From Chitinophagaceae bacterium (lineage in GTDB: Bacteria > Bacteroidota > Bacteroidia > Chitinophagales > Chitinophagaceae): a stretch of DNA of 64,000 bases. How positions within the stretch are numbered: the first letter of the stretch is position 1; every line of letters begins with the position of its first letter. Under the pieces are notes generated by a model. That model had not been told where the DNA came from. It saw only the letters and a list, made by a program, of their open reading frames with translations, and ran no database searches. Shown in pieces: positions 18,247-27,722 of this stretch. The stretch is taken from assembly GCA_019638625.1 (NCBI GenBank), contig JAHBTK010000001.1, forward strand, positions 1,107,434 through 1,171,433, written 5' to 3'. Made by a program: the position numbers and the translations under genes.

Positions 18247-18585
18247 ATTGAATATTATACTTTTATATCGAAAAATCAGAGATCAACCATCATTTTCTCC
18301 TGCAAGAACTGAACAAATACAGTAAAACATACATACTTTCTTACTTTCTTTTAATCATAAAAAATCTTGGATTAATCAAAATATTGTTTATCTTCGATAT
18401 GTAGTACATATATACAAATGTACTTTTTTATTAAAAAAATATTTTCATAAAATCTCTACTTTATTGTATAAAACAATGAGAACCATATGCTGTATACTCA
18501 AAGTTATCTTTCCAGGCGTAACTGGAAAAAGAGATGAAATTGTGTGTTAGCATAAAACATTTTAATTCAAATAAACAGGTAAAAA
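18247..18585. other. Divergent regulatory gap before the catabolic locus
   Basis: 339 bp of AT-rich DNA between the AraC gene and the first Gfo/Idh gene. It holds the perfect palindrome at 18397-18411 and a TATCTTCG box just before it. The untranslated leader of the plus-strand transcript would be about 170 bases. No open frame of note. Confidence 0.6.
18397..18411. promoter_or_regulatory. GntR/FCD operator, perfect palindrome (Gfo/Idh promoter)
   Basis: ATATGTAGTACATAT, identical to the site before the locus SusC gene (29026-29040). Its GTAGTAC core fits the GTnnnAC rule of FadR-type GntR proteins. It directly follows TATCTTCG (18389-18396), one base off the -7 consensus TAnnTTTG, so a bound repressor would cover the start of transcription. 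Confidence 0.75.
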
Positions 18586-19656
18586 ATGAAGCCTATTCGT
18601 GTACTAGTGGTTGGGTGTGGCAACATGGGCAGCTCACACGCCAAAGCATATCATGAATCCGACGGATTTGAAATTTGCGGTTTAGTTTCAAGAGGGAATA
18701 GCAACCAACAACTGAATCAGCTTTTAGGAGGAAGATATCCCTTATTTGACAATTTTGAAAAAGCCCTTCATTCCACTCAACCAGATGCCGTTTGTATTTC
18801 AACTTATCCTGACACGCACGAACCATTCGCCATCAAAGCCATGGAACAGGGTTGTCATGTTTTTGTTGAGAAGCCCATTGCCAGTACCGTAGAGGGGGCA
18901 AAAAGAGTGCTTTCGCAAGCGGAAAAAACAAAACGTAAGGTGGTTGTAGGATATATTCTAAGGCATCATCCATCCTGGCAAAAATTCATAGAAAAAGCCA
19001 AAACGCTTGGAAAGCCGGTGGTGATGAGAATGAACCTCAATCAACAAAGCGACGGTGCAATGTGGACCCTTCATCGTAACCTGATGGCAAGCCTTAGTCC
19101 GATCGTGGATTGCGGCGTTCATTACATTGATGTAATGTGCCAGATGGCGGAATCAAAACCTACTCAGGTATATGCCATTGGCGCCAATCTGTCAAAAGAA
19201 ATTCCTGCTGATAATTACAACTATGGACAATTACAGATCCGTTTTGCTGATGGTTCCGTAGGGTGGTATGAAGCAGGATGGGGCCCAATGGTCAGTGAAA
19301 CGGCCTTTTTTGTAAAAGATGTTTTTGGACCCCACGGATCTGTATCCATTGCGGCAAAAGAAGCAAGCCAGTCGGGGAAATCAGATTCTATTGAGGCGCA
19401 TACTAAAACAGAATCTCTTTTAATACATCATGCGGAATTAGACGCTAACGACAAATTTTCCCGGAGTGACGAATGGATTGACCTGACGGATGAACCTGAC
19501 CATCATGAACTCTGCCGGAGGGAGCAGATGTACTTTTTAAATGCGATCCGGGAAGATATAGATTTATCACAGCATCTCAATGATGCGCTGAACAGCCTCC
19601 GGATTGCCTTTGCATGTGATGAATCTGTAAAAACAGGAAAGGTGATAACATTATAA
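18586..19656 (+). CDS. Gfo/Idh/MocA-family NAD(P)-dependent sugar oxidoreductase
   Basis: A 356-residue dehydrogenase. The N-terminal Rossmann fold has [15 protein letters not shown] (residues 9-22) and the conserved EKP motif at 95-97 (VFVEKPIAS), whose Lys takes part in hydride transfer; the C-terminal alpha/beta domain carries [10 protein letters not shown] near 170-180. Family members oxidise sugar or cyclitol hydroxyls, and some act on 3-keto sugars or 2,7-anhydro-sialic acid; the substrate cannot be read here. It is the first gene of the plus-strand run under the palindromic operator, followed 10 bp later by the NagB-like gene. Confidence 0.9.
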   Translation: MKPIRVLVVGCGNMGSSHAKAYHESDGFEICGLVSRGNSNQQLNQLLGGRYPLFDNFEKALHSTQPDAVCISTYPDTHEPFAIKAMEQGCHVFVEKPIASTVEGAKRVLSQAEKTKRKVVVGYILRHHPSWQKFIEKAKTLGKPVVMRMNLNQQSDGAMWTLHRNLMASLSPIVDCGVHYIDVMCQMAESKPTQVYAIGANLSKEIPADNYNYGQLQIRFADGSVGWYEAGWGPMVSETAFFVKDVFGPHGSVSIAAKEASQSGKSDSIEAHTKTESLLIHHAELDANDKFSRSDEWIDLTDEPDHHELCRREQMYFLNAIREDIDLSQHLNDALNSLRIAFACDESVKTGKVITL

Positions 19657-19666
19657 AGCAAGATTC

Positions 19667-20599
19667 ATGAACAGAAAACAAAGCATGCTTGCCAGCGACT
19701 GGTGGGATTATACCACACTGGATGATGAAATCCTCAGGGATGCAGCCCAATTAAGTATTAAAGATATTGAACAACTCGAACGCCCGGGGTTTAAAGTGAT
19801 GCTTCACGATACGCTCGAAGACCTTTATTTAGCAGCCGCCTTACAATATATCACTGCCTGGAAGAGCGCTACCCCGTCGAGGCCGGCGGGAATTTGCGGA
19901 CCTATAGGGCCTACGGAACAGTTGCCGCTGGTAGCGCGTCTTGTAAACGAACTGGAGCTGTCATTAAAAAACGCCTTTTTTTGGGGAATGGACGAATGGT
20001 GCATAGAAGATATCGCCGTCAACGAATCACATCCGCTGTCCTTTGCACGTACAAACCTGGAACTGATGTTCAGCAAGATCAATCCCCGTTTATTAATGCC
20101 CAGGGAGCATATCCTTTATCCGGGTGATAAAAACCTGGAGCGCTACAGCAATAGTTTCGATGAAGTGCGATGCAAAGTAATGCTGGGCGGTCAGGGCGAC
20201 GCAAAGCACTGGGCCTTTAATGATCCGTTTAAAAGAGAAGGTATATATAAAGATGCGCCGCCTTCCCCTGATGAGTATAGATTATTGCCCGCAAGAAAAG
20301 TTGAGTTGCATCCTATAACTATAATGCAAAATGCCCGAACGTCCAGCAACGGTTATATCCAGAACGTTCCCATGCACGCATTTACGGTGGGTCCCAAAGA
20401 AACATGGAAAGCAGAAAAGGTTTCTATATGGCAGGCCGGAAATCATGACAACCCATTTGGGATGAGGCTTACAGCTTTCATGATCTCAAAAAAAATAGAA
20501 GATACTTCAGTTCCCATGTCAATATTAGCAGGACATCCAAACGTAGAATTCCACTACTATAGACCGGCACTCAAGGAAATAACAGTTGAAATGCATTGA
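19667..20599 (+). CDS. NagB-like (glucosamine-6-phosphate deaminase superfamily) protein
   Basis: A 310-residue protein of the glucosamine-6-phosphate isomerase/deaminase fold. The catalytic region MDEW (Asp109) matches MDEY of NagB. The second motif reads [14 protein letters not shown] (174-187) where NagB has GVGNDGHIAFNEP: the Asp and His are kept, but with an inserted residue between them and Glu changed to Asp. The phosphate-binding loop is also unusual (GICGPIGPT). The active site is therefore related but altered, and the substrate may not be glucosamine-6-phosphate. It overlaps or abuts the PIG-L deacetylase gene, a pairing that suggests removal of an N-acyl group followed by deamination or isomerisation of an amino sugar. 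Confidence 0.8.
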   Translation: MNRKQSMLASDWWDYTTLDDEILRDAAQLSIKDIEQLERPGFKVMLHDTLEDLYLAAALQYITAWKSATPSRPAGICGPIGPTEQLPLVARLVNELELSLKNAFFWGMDEWCIEDIAVNESHPLSFARTNLELMFSKINPRLLMPREHILYPGDKNLERYSNSFDEVRCKVMLGGQGDAKHWAFNDPFKREGIYKDAPPSPDEYRLLPARKVELHPITIMQNARTSSNGYIQNVPMHAFTVGPKETWKAEKVSIWQAGNHDNPFGMRLTAFMISKKIEDTSVPMSILAGHPNVEFHYYRPALKEITVEMH

Positions 20600-20613
20600 A
20601 TACGGATTCTGTA

Positions 20614-21432
20614 ATGAGCTTAAAAGAAAAAAACACAGCATTAGCAATAGTCGCCCACCCCGATGATGCGGAATTAACCTGCGTCGGCTCACTGGCATTG
20701 TTAAAAGATAGGGGATGGCAGATAGCATTGGCAACGATGACACCAGGGGATTGCGGCACTGCTTTATTGAGCAGGGAAGAGATTAGCCACATTCGAAAAG
20801 ACGAAGCTGCAAATGCTGCATCTCTGCTTGGCGCCAGCTATCATTGCCTGGAATGTGAAGATATTTTTATTACATATGATAAGCCTACCCTTATCAAAGT
20901 AATTGAGCTGATCCGAAAAACGCAACCAGGCATGGTCTTTACCATGAGCCCCGATTGTTATATGGTGGATCATGAAACAACCTCCAAACTCGTTCGAACG
21001 GCATGTTTCAGCGCCGGGATAAAAAATGTTAAAACCGGATCTCCTCCCTTTTTTCATACCCCTCACCTCTATTATGTGGATGCAATGGAAGGGATAAATA
21101 AGTATGGGCAGGGGATAAGCCCTGCAATGATTGTTGATATTTCCAGCAAAATATCAATCAAGGAAGATATGCTGGCCTGTCACGCCTCTCAAAGAGAATG
21201 GCTGAGAACCCATCACGGCATGGACGAATATATACATGCGATGCGCCGGTTTGCTGCTCAACGCGGAGCTGATGCAGGCGTTCCCTTTGGCGAAGGGTTC
21301 AGGCAGCACCTGGGTCATGCCTTCCCAAAAAACAACTTATTATCTCAGGAGCTCGGCATTCTTGTAAAGGAGTCAATGAATTTAGCAAATACGTTGGGAA
21401 ATGAAATCATATCGAATAAACCGTCTTTTTAA
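20614..21432 (+). CDS. PIG-L/LmbE-family N-deacetylase
   Basis: A 272-residue zinc-dependent deacetylase. The metal-binding signature AHPDDAE is at 14-20 and a second histidine motif is DHETTS. Relatives remove acetyl groups from GlcNAc-inositol, chitobiose or related amino sugars. ATG at 20614 is preferred; an in-frame TTG at 20596 overlapping the NagB-like stop would add six residues. The gene overlaps the next one (aldolase) by 32 bp, showing tight coupling. No signal peptide, so it acts in the cytoplasm on an imported sugar. Confidence 0.87.
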   Translation: MSLKEKNTALAIVAHPDDAELTCVGSLALLKDRGWQIALATMTPGDCGTALLSREEISHIRKDEAANAASLLGASYHCLECEDIFITYDKPTLIKVIELIRKTQPGMVFTMSPDCYMVDHETTSKLVRTACFSAGIKNVKTGSPPFFHTPHLYYVDAMEGINKYGQGISPAMIVDISSKISIKEDMLACHASQREWLRTHHGMDEYIHAMRRFAAQRGADAGVPFGEGFRQHLGHAFPKNNLLSQELGILVKESMNLANTLGNEIISNKPSF

Positions 21433-22231
21433 CAGCAAATCGGGAAATTGTTTTGATGTAGCAGTGGATCATGGCTTCTTTAATGAGCATATTTTTTTAC
21501 AGGGTATAGAAAATATGCAAAACGTTGTTCACCTGCTGGCAGATGCTGCCCCGGACGCTATTCAACTTACCACCGGTCAGGCAAAGTACCTCCAAAGCCT
21601 TCCCGGAAAGGAAAAGCCATCATTTATTTTACGGGTGGATACTGCAAATGTTTACGGAAACAAATTACCCCGTACTTTATTTAGCCGGATGATAGCCCAC
21701 CCTGTGGAACAAGCGCTTCGTCTGGACGCAGTTTGTGTTGTAGTAAACTTATTCAACATACCAGATGAACCGGAAATCACCGATCAGTGCATCCAAAATA
21801 TACTGAAAATAAAACCTGATACAGACCGGTTTGGAATGCCCCTAATGATAGAACCTTTAGTGTTTCGCCCGAATAACGAAGCAGGGGGGTATATGGTAGA
21901 TGGTGATCCTGAAAAAATCATTCCGCTTGTGCGGCAGGGCATTGAACTGGGAGCTGATATTATTAAGGCAGACCCTACAAATGATGTGAAAGATTACCAT
22001 CGCGTTGTGGAGGTGGCCGGTAATATCCCGGTGTTGGTACGCGGAGGCGGCAAAGCCGGCAATCAGGAAATTTTGCAAAGAACCTACGATTTGATGCAAC
22101 AGGGGATCAGGGGGATCGTGTACGGGCGAAATGTGGTTCAACACACTAACCCTAAAGGTATGACACGTGCCCTGATGGCAATAGTACATGAAGGTGCGCG
22201 GCCTGAAGAGGTGGAATATTTGCTAAAGTGA
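21401..22231 (+). CDS. DhnA/LacD-type class I aldolase
   Basis: A 276-residue TIM-barrel aldolase of the DeoC/FbaB/LsrF group. FDVAVDHGFF supplies the conserved Asp near residue 20, and GADIIKADPTND has the lysine expected to form the Schiff base; RGGGKAG is the phosphate-binding loop. Family members cleave phosphorylated ketoses or, as in LsrF and YihT, unusual sugar phosphates. Together with the PfkB kinase three genes on it suggests kinase-then-aldolase breakdown of a phosphorylated sugar acid or ketose. The start ATG lies 32 bp inside the previous gene. Confidence 0.82.
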   Translation: MKSYRINRLFNSKSGNCFDVAVDHGFFNEHIFLQGIENMQNVVHLLADAAPDAIQLTTGQAKYLQSLPGKEKPSFILRVDTANVYGNKLPRTLFSRMIAHPVEQALRLDAVCVVVNLFNIPDEPEITDQCIQNILKIKPDTDRFGMPLMIEPLVFRPNNEAGGYMVDGDPEKIIPLVRQGIELGADIIKADPTNDVKDYHRVVEVAGNIPVLVRGGGKAGNQEILQRTYDLMQQGIRGIVYGRNVVQHTNPKGMTRALMAIVHEGARPEEVEYLLK

Positions 22232-22336
22232 TGAAACTTTAAATACCGGTTATTATAAACATCATACGGTTACACAAGGGAATAAATGTTTTATACAAAA
22301 GCGGTATCTGAACAAAACCAAACTATACATATACAG

Positions 22337-23461
22337 ATGAAGCAAATAAAGATTGGCGTTATTGGGGGCGGGTTAATGGGTAGGGAAGCGGCCAGCGCTT
22401 TTGGAAGATGGTTTGCGCTGAAAAACTTTCCCGTAGAAGCACAACTTACTGCTGTATGCGATTTAAATGAAGAAGCTTTAGAGTGGTACCGGCAGGTTCC
22501 GACTGTTACATTGTTCACCAAAGACTACAAGGAGTTGATCAATAGTGAGCTGGTAGATGTCGTTTATGCCGCCGTTCCACACCATTTACACCAGCAGGTA
22601 TATACAGACATTTTAAAGGCAGGTAAGGACCTGCTTGGCGAAAAGCCATTTGGAATAGATTTACCTGCTTCGAAAATAATATTATCCGAAGCTCAAAAAA
22701 GAGGAAGGTTCGTTCGTTGCAGTTCGGAGCTACCATTTTTACCGGGGCCACAAAGGGTGATCAGGGAAGTAGCTTCAGGAAGACTGGGGAAAATCTTTGA
22801 GATCAAAGCGGGCTTTTTGCATTCAAGCGATATGGATCCTGCAAAGCCTGTTAACTGGAAACGTCAGTCGGCGTATTGTGGAGCAATTGGGGTAATGGGA
22901 GACCTGGGGATGCACGCATTGCATATTCCGCTTCGCCTGGGATGGAAGCCGGTGCAGGTATATGCGCAATTACAAAAAATTATAACAAGCCGCCCCGATG
23001 GAAAAGGTGGTCATACGGAGTGTGACACATGGAACAATGTTACCCTCAGTACAAAGGTAGTAATTGACGGCAACGAAGTACCAATGCAACTGGAAATGAA
23101 AAGATTGGCACCCGGAGAAACGAATACCTGGTATATAGAAGTTTACGGAACAAATGGAGGAGTACGTTATAGTACCAAGGATATGAAAGCACTTTGGGTA
23201 TTCGAAAATGGAAAAGAGCAATGGTGGAAGCGGACAGATCTTGGTTTCCAGATGCCTTTTGAGTGCATAACGGGGGGGATTTTTGAAGCAGGTTTCCCTG
23301 ATTGCTTTATGCAAATGCTTGCAGCATTCGTTGCAGAAAGAGAGGGATTCCTGAACAACAGGTTTGGTTGCGTAACACCGGAGGAAGCAGTGATGAGCCA
23401 CGAGCTTTTTCAAGCCGCACTCCAGTCTCAAATGACGGAGGCTGCGGTTCGTATCTCTTAA
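22337..23461 (+). CDS. Gfo/Idh/MocA-family oxidoreductase (second copy)
   Basis: A 374-residue dehydrogenase from the ATG at 22337 (MKQIKIGVIGGG), which places the Rossmann motif at the N-terminus; an upstream in-frame ATG at 22286 would add 17 unlikely residues. LGEKPFGID is the EKP motif and GDLGMHALHIPLRLGW the C-terminal substrate region. It is only distantly similar to the oxidoreductase at 18586 and probably acts on a different intermediate. Substrate unknown. Confidence 0.88.
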   Translation: MKQIKIGVIGGGLMGREAASAFGRWFALKNFPVEAQLTAVCDLNEEALEWYRQVPTVTLFTKDYKELINSELVDVVYAAVPHHLHQQVYTDILKAGKDLLGEKPFGIDLPASKIILSEAQKRGRFVRCSSELPFLPGPQRVIREVASGRLGKIFEIKAGFLHSSDMDPAKPVNWKRQSAYCGAIGVMGDLGMHALHIPLRLGWKPVQVYAQLQKIITSRPDGKGGHTECDTWNNVTLSTKVVIDGNEVPMQLEMKRLAPGETNTWYIEVYGTNGGVRYSTKDMKALWVFENGKEQWWKRTDLGFQMPFECITGGIFEAGFPDCFMQMLAAFVAEREGFLNNRFGCVTPEEAVMSHELFQAALQSQMTEAAVRIS

Positions 23462-23529
23462 ACCAGTAAAGGAAATGACAGGTATGAATAAAATTATTCA
23501 CATAGAAGTATCAAATAGTCGAATACTTT

Positions 23530-24570
23530 ATGAATAACCCGGAGAGAAAAGGAATGCTTGTAGCCGGAAGCTGGATCCTGGATAAAATCCAGGTAATCGA
23601 CAGGTTTCCTGTTGAACAGTCGCTTGTGAACATAACGGATAGTTATGTCAGCAACGGTGGTTCGGCGTACAATGTCTCAATAGCGCTGAGAAAGCTTTCC
23701 GCGTCCTTTCCTTTGGAAGCGCTCGGGCTCCTGGGTGAGGATGAAGAAGGCCGGCACATATTAGAAGACTGCCGGAGATATGGTATTAATGCAGACAAAT
23801 TGCATACTACAACGCAGGCGCCTACTTCCCATACTATTGTTATGTCGGCGAAAGAAAGTGGAAGACGCACGTTCCTGCATTACCGCGGAGCCAATGCTTT
23901 ACTGAACGAGCATCATTTTGATTTAACGCTATCCAATACGAAGATGCTCCATCTGGGTTACCTGCTTCTGTTAGATCAACTGGATGAGATCACGCCCGGG
24001 AAAGGAACCGGCGCCTCCAGGATACTTAAACAAGCTAAAGAAGCGGGAATGCTTACCTCTGTTGATCTTGTAAGTGAGGACTCTGACCGGTTCGCCAGGG
24101 TTGTTCCTTATGCGTTGCCTTATATAGATTATCTGTTCCTCAATGAATATGAGGCAGCTAAACTATCAGGGATCAGCTTATCAGAGTGGGATGAAAACGA
24201 TCACTTTATACAACAATGCCGCCTGGCAGCAAAAGCGATCTTTAAAATGGGGCTGAGGCAATATATATTTATACATTTTCCAAAAGGGTTAATAGCTGTA
24301 CACAAAGAAGGGCACGAAATCATTCAGCCAGGCTTGCAGATCCCCGAACATTTGATTAAAGGCGCCAACGGTGCAGGTGATGCGCTTGCAGCAGGGATAT
24401 TGTTCGGCATGCATGAACGCTGGCCGCTGGAAGAAGCAGTTAAATTGGGCGTTTGTGCTGCAGCATCCTGCCTGTTTCATGTGACCTGTTCAGAAGGGAT
24501 ATTGCCTTACAAGGAGTGCCTGGCTATGGCAGATCAATATGGTTACAGCAATTTATTGAAAACGATCTAA
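23530..24570 (+). CDS. PfkB/ribokinase-family carbohydrate kinase
   Basis: A 346-residue ATP-dependent sugar kinase. The N-terminal region has NGGSAYNVSIALRKL (substrate-binding di-glycine) and the C-terminal signature is GANGAGDALAAGILFG, containing the catalytic Asp and anion hole GAGD. The family phosphorylates ribose, fructose, deoxygluconate, inositol-derived sugars and others. Its position between oxidoreductase and DUF1097 genes, downstream of a class I aldolase, supports a kinase/aldolase pair. The specific sugar is not readable. Confidence 0.9.
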   Translation: MNNPERKGMLVAGSWILDKIQVIDRFPVEQSLVNITDSYVSNGGSAYNVSIALRKLSASFPLEALGLLGEDEEGRHILEDCRRYGINADKLHTTTQAPTSHTIVMSAKESGRRTFLHYRGANALLNEHHFDLTLSNTKMLHLGYLLLLDQLDEITPGKGTGASRILKQAKEAGMLTSVDLVSEDSDRFARVVPYALPYIDYLFLNEYEAAKLSGISLSEWDENDHFIQQCRLAAKAIFKMGLRQYIFIHFPKGLIAVHKEGHEIIQPGLQIPEHLIKGANGAGDALAAGILFGMHERWPLEEAVKLGVCAAASCLFHVTCSEGILPYKECLAMADQYGYSNLLKTI

Positions 24571-24634
24571 ATAAAATGGAGGAACGTATATAAAACCTTA
24601 CCTGTTTTTCTTTGAATGCATAAAAGATATCAAA

Positions 24635-25147
24635 ATGAAACAAAAAAGATTCATCGCAATTCCGTTCATTGTAGCTACGCTGGCATTTACATTTATTGTA
24701 ATTGATCAATTGCTCAGTCCGCTGCTGCCTCCGGAAGGCAACAAAGGATATGGATGGATAGCTTTTCAGGCATGGGCCGTTTATTTCCTCGCCGGTGCAA
24801 ATGTAAAGGGCGGTTTTAAGGCGCTATTGGGATACGGTACGGGCATAGTCATGACGATCCTGATCTTTGAACTTGCCGGCAAGCTGGGCAATACAGGATT
24901 TTTTGCTGTTCCTATAGCAGCTTTTGTCCTGGTCAGCATGGTAATATTTGTAGAGAAGGCGCCGCCTTTGGATTTTATTCCCGCTATATTTATTGGTGCG
25001 GGTGCAATGGTTTGTTTCTTAAGTTACATTGAAGGAGCCACCTATAGCCATGCCGCTATTGTAATTTTGTTATACACCTTAATAGGGCTGATATATGGGT
25101 ACATCACTGTATTACTGAGAGTTGCTTATGAAAAAGGTGGCACCTGA
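24635..25147 (+). CDS. DUF1097-family inner-membrane protein
   Basis: A 170-residue protein with about five or six hydrophobic helices and little else, recognisable as DUF1097 (relatives include E. coli YcdZ). The function of the family is unknown. A lysine-rich first helix start (MKQKRF) and the short loops suit an inner-membrane protein. It ends the first plus-strand run of the locus and is followed by a hairpin and a new operator. It might carry a small metabolite across the membrane, but that is a guess. Confidence 0.75.
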   Translation: MKQKRFIAIPFIVATLAFTFIVIDQLLSPLLPPEGNKGYGWIAFQAWAVYFLAGANVKGGFKALLGYGTGIVMTILIFELAGKLGNTGFFAVPIAAFVLVSMVIFVEKAPPLDFIPAIFIGAGAMVCFLSYIEGATYSHAAIVILLYTLIGLIYGYITVLLRVAYEKGGT

Positions 25148-25170
25148 TAAAACAATAAAAAGATCATGTT

Positions 25171-25199
25171 GGGCACTCTCTTCAGAAGAGCTGGTGCCC
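25171..25199 (+). terminator. Hairpin after DUF1097 gene
   Basis: GGGCAC (25171-25176) pairs with GTGCCC (25194-25199), and CTCTT with AAGAG inside it, giving a stem of about 11 pairs with small bulges. No T-run follows. It marks the break between two transcription units and precedes the operator at 25255. Confidence 0.4.
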
Positions 25200-25254
25200 G
25201 GTAAAACAGCAGGTGAGTTCCTGATTAATTCATACATAATTTAATTCAGAGAAT

Positions 25255-25269
25255 ATATACAGTACATAT
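25255..25269. promoter_or_regulatory. GntR/FCD operator, degenerate (lyase promoter)
   Basis: ATATACAGTACATAT matches the ATATGTAGTACATAT palindrome at 13 of 15 positions; the right half is perfect and two bases of the left half differ. It lies 32 bp before the lyase start, the same kind of position as the perfect sites. Confidence 0.55.
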
Positions 25270-25301
25270 TAATCATCATACCCAACAATTTTAACATTTA
25301 T

Positions 25302-26216
25302 ATGAATAATAATCTACCAAAGGAAGTTTTCCAGGGCGTTTGGCCGGCAATGTTTACGCCGGTATTTGATAATGGCGATCTAAATGTAAAAGAGCTTGAG
25401 AAATTAATAGAATTGCTGATTGAGCAGGACGTAGATGGATTGTATCTGCTTGGATCAACCGGCCAGGGCTTTTTGTTCAATGAAAAGCAGCGACGTGAAA
25501 TAACAGAAATAACTTTAAAGATCAATAACAATCGGTTGCCGGTAATGGTTCAGGTGGGAGCGCTTAATACGGACGAATCGGTAAGGCTGGCAAAACATGC
25601 CGAACAATGCGGCGTGCAGGCTATTTCAGCAGTAGGTCCCATTTATTACGCTGCATCTCCGGCAATGGCTCTTGAGCACTACCGGAAGATAGCTTCTTCC
25701 GTAGAAATTCCGTTTTTCCCCTATCAGATTGGAAATGCCGTTATGAATAAAGAGATGATACAGCAATTAAAAAAAATAAGCAATATGGGGGGAATGAAGC
25801 TGACGACGCATAATTTAATAGAGATCAGCAATATCCACAATGACGTAGGTCCGGACTGGAAATTATTTAGCGGAGCCGACGAATTGTTATGTCATGCGGC
25901 ATTATGCGGTACTGCCGGAGCCATTGGCAGTACATACAACCTGATCGGTTACGCATGCAAAGATATAAGACAAAAATTCCTGGACGGCCAGGTTGCTACA
26001 GGAATAGCATTTATGCTGCGCTTACAGAAACTAATAGAGCAGGTGCTCCCTTCCATATGGACATTCTTTAACAGAGCCATGCTTTTAAAACATGGGATCA
26101 ATATCGGAAAGCCCAAGCCCCCACTGTTATTTCCGGATTTAGCATGGAGCGATGAAGAAATTTTGAGAGTAATAGAAGAACTGGAAAGTTTTTCCACTAA
26201 TAGAATACCTGCTTAA
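25302..26216 (+). CDS. DapA/NanA-type pyruvate-releasing or pyruvate-using aldolase
   Basis: A 304-residue class I aldolase of the dihydrodipicolinate synthase/N-acetylneuraminate lyase family. Schiff-base Lys166 lies in GGMKLTTH and the catalytic Tyr141 in FPYQIGN, the same spacing as Lys165/Tyr137 in N-acetylneuraminate lyase. The carboxylate-binding loop is GSTGQGF (51-57). In a catabolic setting with a mutarotase and sialidase-like proteins, cleavage of a 2-keto-3-deoxy sugar acid to pyruvate is more likely than lysine synthesis. The exact substrate is open: sialic-acid-like, KDG-like or another keto acid. Confidence 0.88.
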   Translation: MNNNLPKEVFQGVWPAMFTPVFDNGDLNVKELEKLIELLIEQDVDGLYLLGSTGQGFLFNEKQRREITEITLKINNNRLPVMVQVGALNTDESVRLAKHAEQCGVQAISAVGPIYYAASPAMALEHYRKIASSVEIPFFPYQIGNAVMNKEMIQQLKKISNMGGMKLTTHNLIEISNIHNDVGPDWKLFSGADELLCHAALCGTAGAIGSTYNLIGYACKDIRQKFLDGQVATGIAFMLRLQKLIEQVLPSIWTFFNRAMLLKHGINIGKPKPPLLFPDLAWSDEEILRVIEELESFSTNRIPA

Positions 26217-26249
26217 CCGGCCATTGTACGATGTCTAAATTTCAGTTAT

Positions 26250-27554
26250 ATGTCCGACCTGCAATATGAACAATCTGCACAACTTCTGGAAAGAGCCAAA
26301 AAAGTACTGGCGGGAGGTGTATCTTCAGAATTCCGGAAATACAATCACCCTCATGCCTTATTTTATACTCACGGGAACGGGAGTCGCATTTATGACGTGG
26401 ATGGAAACGAGTATCTCGACTTCACGCTAAGCCAGGGGCCTTTGATAGTTGGTCATTCCCATCCTTATGTGCTGAAAGCTGTTGCCGGCTATTCCTTAAA
26501 CGGGCAGCTCTTTGCCGGCCAGCATATCCGCGAAGTGGAGCTGGGTGAAAAATTGCAAAAGCTCATTCCCTGCGCAGAACTCATGCGCTTCTGTCTCGAT
26601 GGTTCTGAAGCGGTACAAACCGCCCTGCGTGTTGCAAGAGCAAAAACGAGAAGAAAGAAATTCTTACGATTTGAAGGACACTACCACGGGTGGCTCGACA
26701 ATGTGGCATGGGGAATATCTGCTACGGATGTTGCAGCATTAGGGAGCCGGGAACATCCGACTGCATTTCCCTGGTCGCAGGGGCTTCCTCCACACGGGGT
26801 AGATGAATTCATTATTCTTCCGTGGAATGATCCGGAATTGTTAGAAAAAACTATTGAAGAGCGTTGCGAAGAAATAGCTGCCGTGATCACCGAGCCTGTG
26901 ATGTGCAACAGTAGCTGCATCCAGCCTGCAAGCGGATATTTGCAGGGAATGCGTGATTTATGCAACAAGTTTGGCATAGCACTGATCTTTGATGAGGTGA
27001 TCACCGGTTTCCGGTTATCATTAGGAGGAGCGCAACAGTATTACAGCATCATTCCCGACATGGCCATCTTTGCCAAAGCCCTGGCAAGCGGATATCCGAT
27101 CAGCGCAATTACCGGTAAAAGAGAATGGATGCAACTCATTGAGGATGGGAAGGTGATACACGCCGGAACCATGAATTCAGGGAATCCCTCTGTTGCTGCA
27201 GCATTAGCTACTATTGAAGTATTAGAACAGGAACAACCCTATGAGCGGATGTTCAATTTGGGGCAAAGGTTGATGGAAGGTTTGAAAAAAGCTGCTGCCA
27301 AAAACGGTTTACCGTTGTTGGTGCAGGGACCAGGTCCTATGTTCCATACTGGGTTCACGCAATTATCGGCTGTAACGGATTACCGGGATACGCTGGTATA
27401 TGATAAAGCAAGACTTTCGAAATTCATAGCCGCTATGCACAATAATAACATCAGGGTCATTGGCAGGGGATTATGGTATATCAGTGCAGTGCACACCGAA
27501 GAAGATATTGACCATGCCATCTCAGTGGCAGAAAAGGTTCTTTCAAGGCTCTAA
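26250..27554 (+). CDS. Class-III PLP aminotransferase, glutamate-1-semialdehyde aminomutase-like
   Basis: A 434-residue fold-type I PLP enzyme. PLP-Lys276 is in FAKALASGYP, Asp248 in FDEVITGFR, and GGVSSEFRKYNHPHALFYTHGNGSRIYDVDG opens it like HemL relatives (segment given as residues 22-52). It is unlikely to be the housekeeping HemL because it lies in a catabolic operon directly after a lyase and before the locus regulator. It may move an amino group to or from a sugar-derived aldehyde or keto acid. Length is normal for the family. Confidence 0.85.
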   Translation: MSDLQYEQSAQLLERAKKVLAGGVSSEFRKYNHPHALFYTHGNGSRIYDVDGNEYLDFTLSQGPLIVGHSHPYVLKAVAGYSLNGQLFAGQHIREVELGEKLQKLIPCAELMRFCLDGSEAVQTALRVARAKTRRKKFLRFEGHYHGWLDNVAWGISATDVAALGSREHPTAFPWSQGLPPHGVDEFIILPWNDPELLEKTIEERCEEIAAVITEPVMCNSSCIQPASGYLQGMRDLCNKFGIALIFDEVITGFRLSLGGAQQYYSIIPDMAIFAKALASGYPISAITGKREWMQLIEDGKVIHAGTMNSGNPSVAAALATIEVLEQEQPYERMFNLGQRLMEGLKKAAAKNGLPLLVQGPGPMFHTGFTQLSAVTDYRDTLVYDKARLSKFIAAMHNNNIRVIGRGLWYISAVHTEEDIDHAISVAEKVLSRL

Positions 27555-27630
27555 CCACTAAGTTGTTTTTGAATCATTTCTTTATGATATCAAGAGGCTT
27601 AGTTATTTTATCAATATATTTAAGATGGGG

Positions 27631-27659
27631 CATTAAAATATGTAATACATATTTTAATG
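27631..27659. promoter_or_regulatory. GntR/FCD operator in a 29-bp perfect palindrome (gntR promoter)
   Basis: The core ATATGTAATACATAT is at 27638-27652. It is embedded in a palindrome that stays perfect for 14 bases on each side of the central A. It lies 77 bp after the aminotransferase stop and 71 bp before the gntR start, so it could serve both as an autoregulatory operator and, as RNA, as a hairpin end for the upstream transcript. Confidence 0.7.
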
Positions 27660-27669
27660 CCTGAAAGCT

Positions 27670-27684
27670 AAAAGTATTACATAT
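27670..27684. promoter_or_regulatory. GntR/FCD operator, degenerate (second gntR site)
   Basis: AAAAGTATTACATAT matches the palindrome at 13 of 15 positions. Its centre lies 32 bp (about three turns) from the upstream perfect site, a geometry that allows cooperative binding. Confidence 0.55.
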
Positions 27685-27702
27685 TTATTTTAAAGAAATC
27701 AT

Positions 27703-27710
27703 TAATTTTG
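27703..27710 (+). promoter_or_regulatory. Possible -7 box of gntR
   Basis: TAATTTTG fits TAnnTTTG, but it lies only 12 bp before the TTG start codon, so the mRNA would be almost leaderless if this box is used. Confidence 0.35.
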
Positions 27711-27722
27711 CAAAAAAAATAG

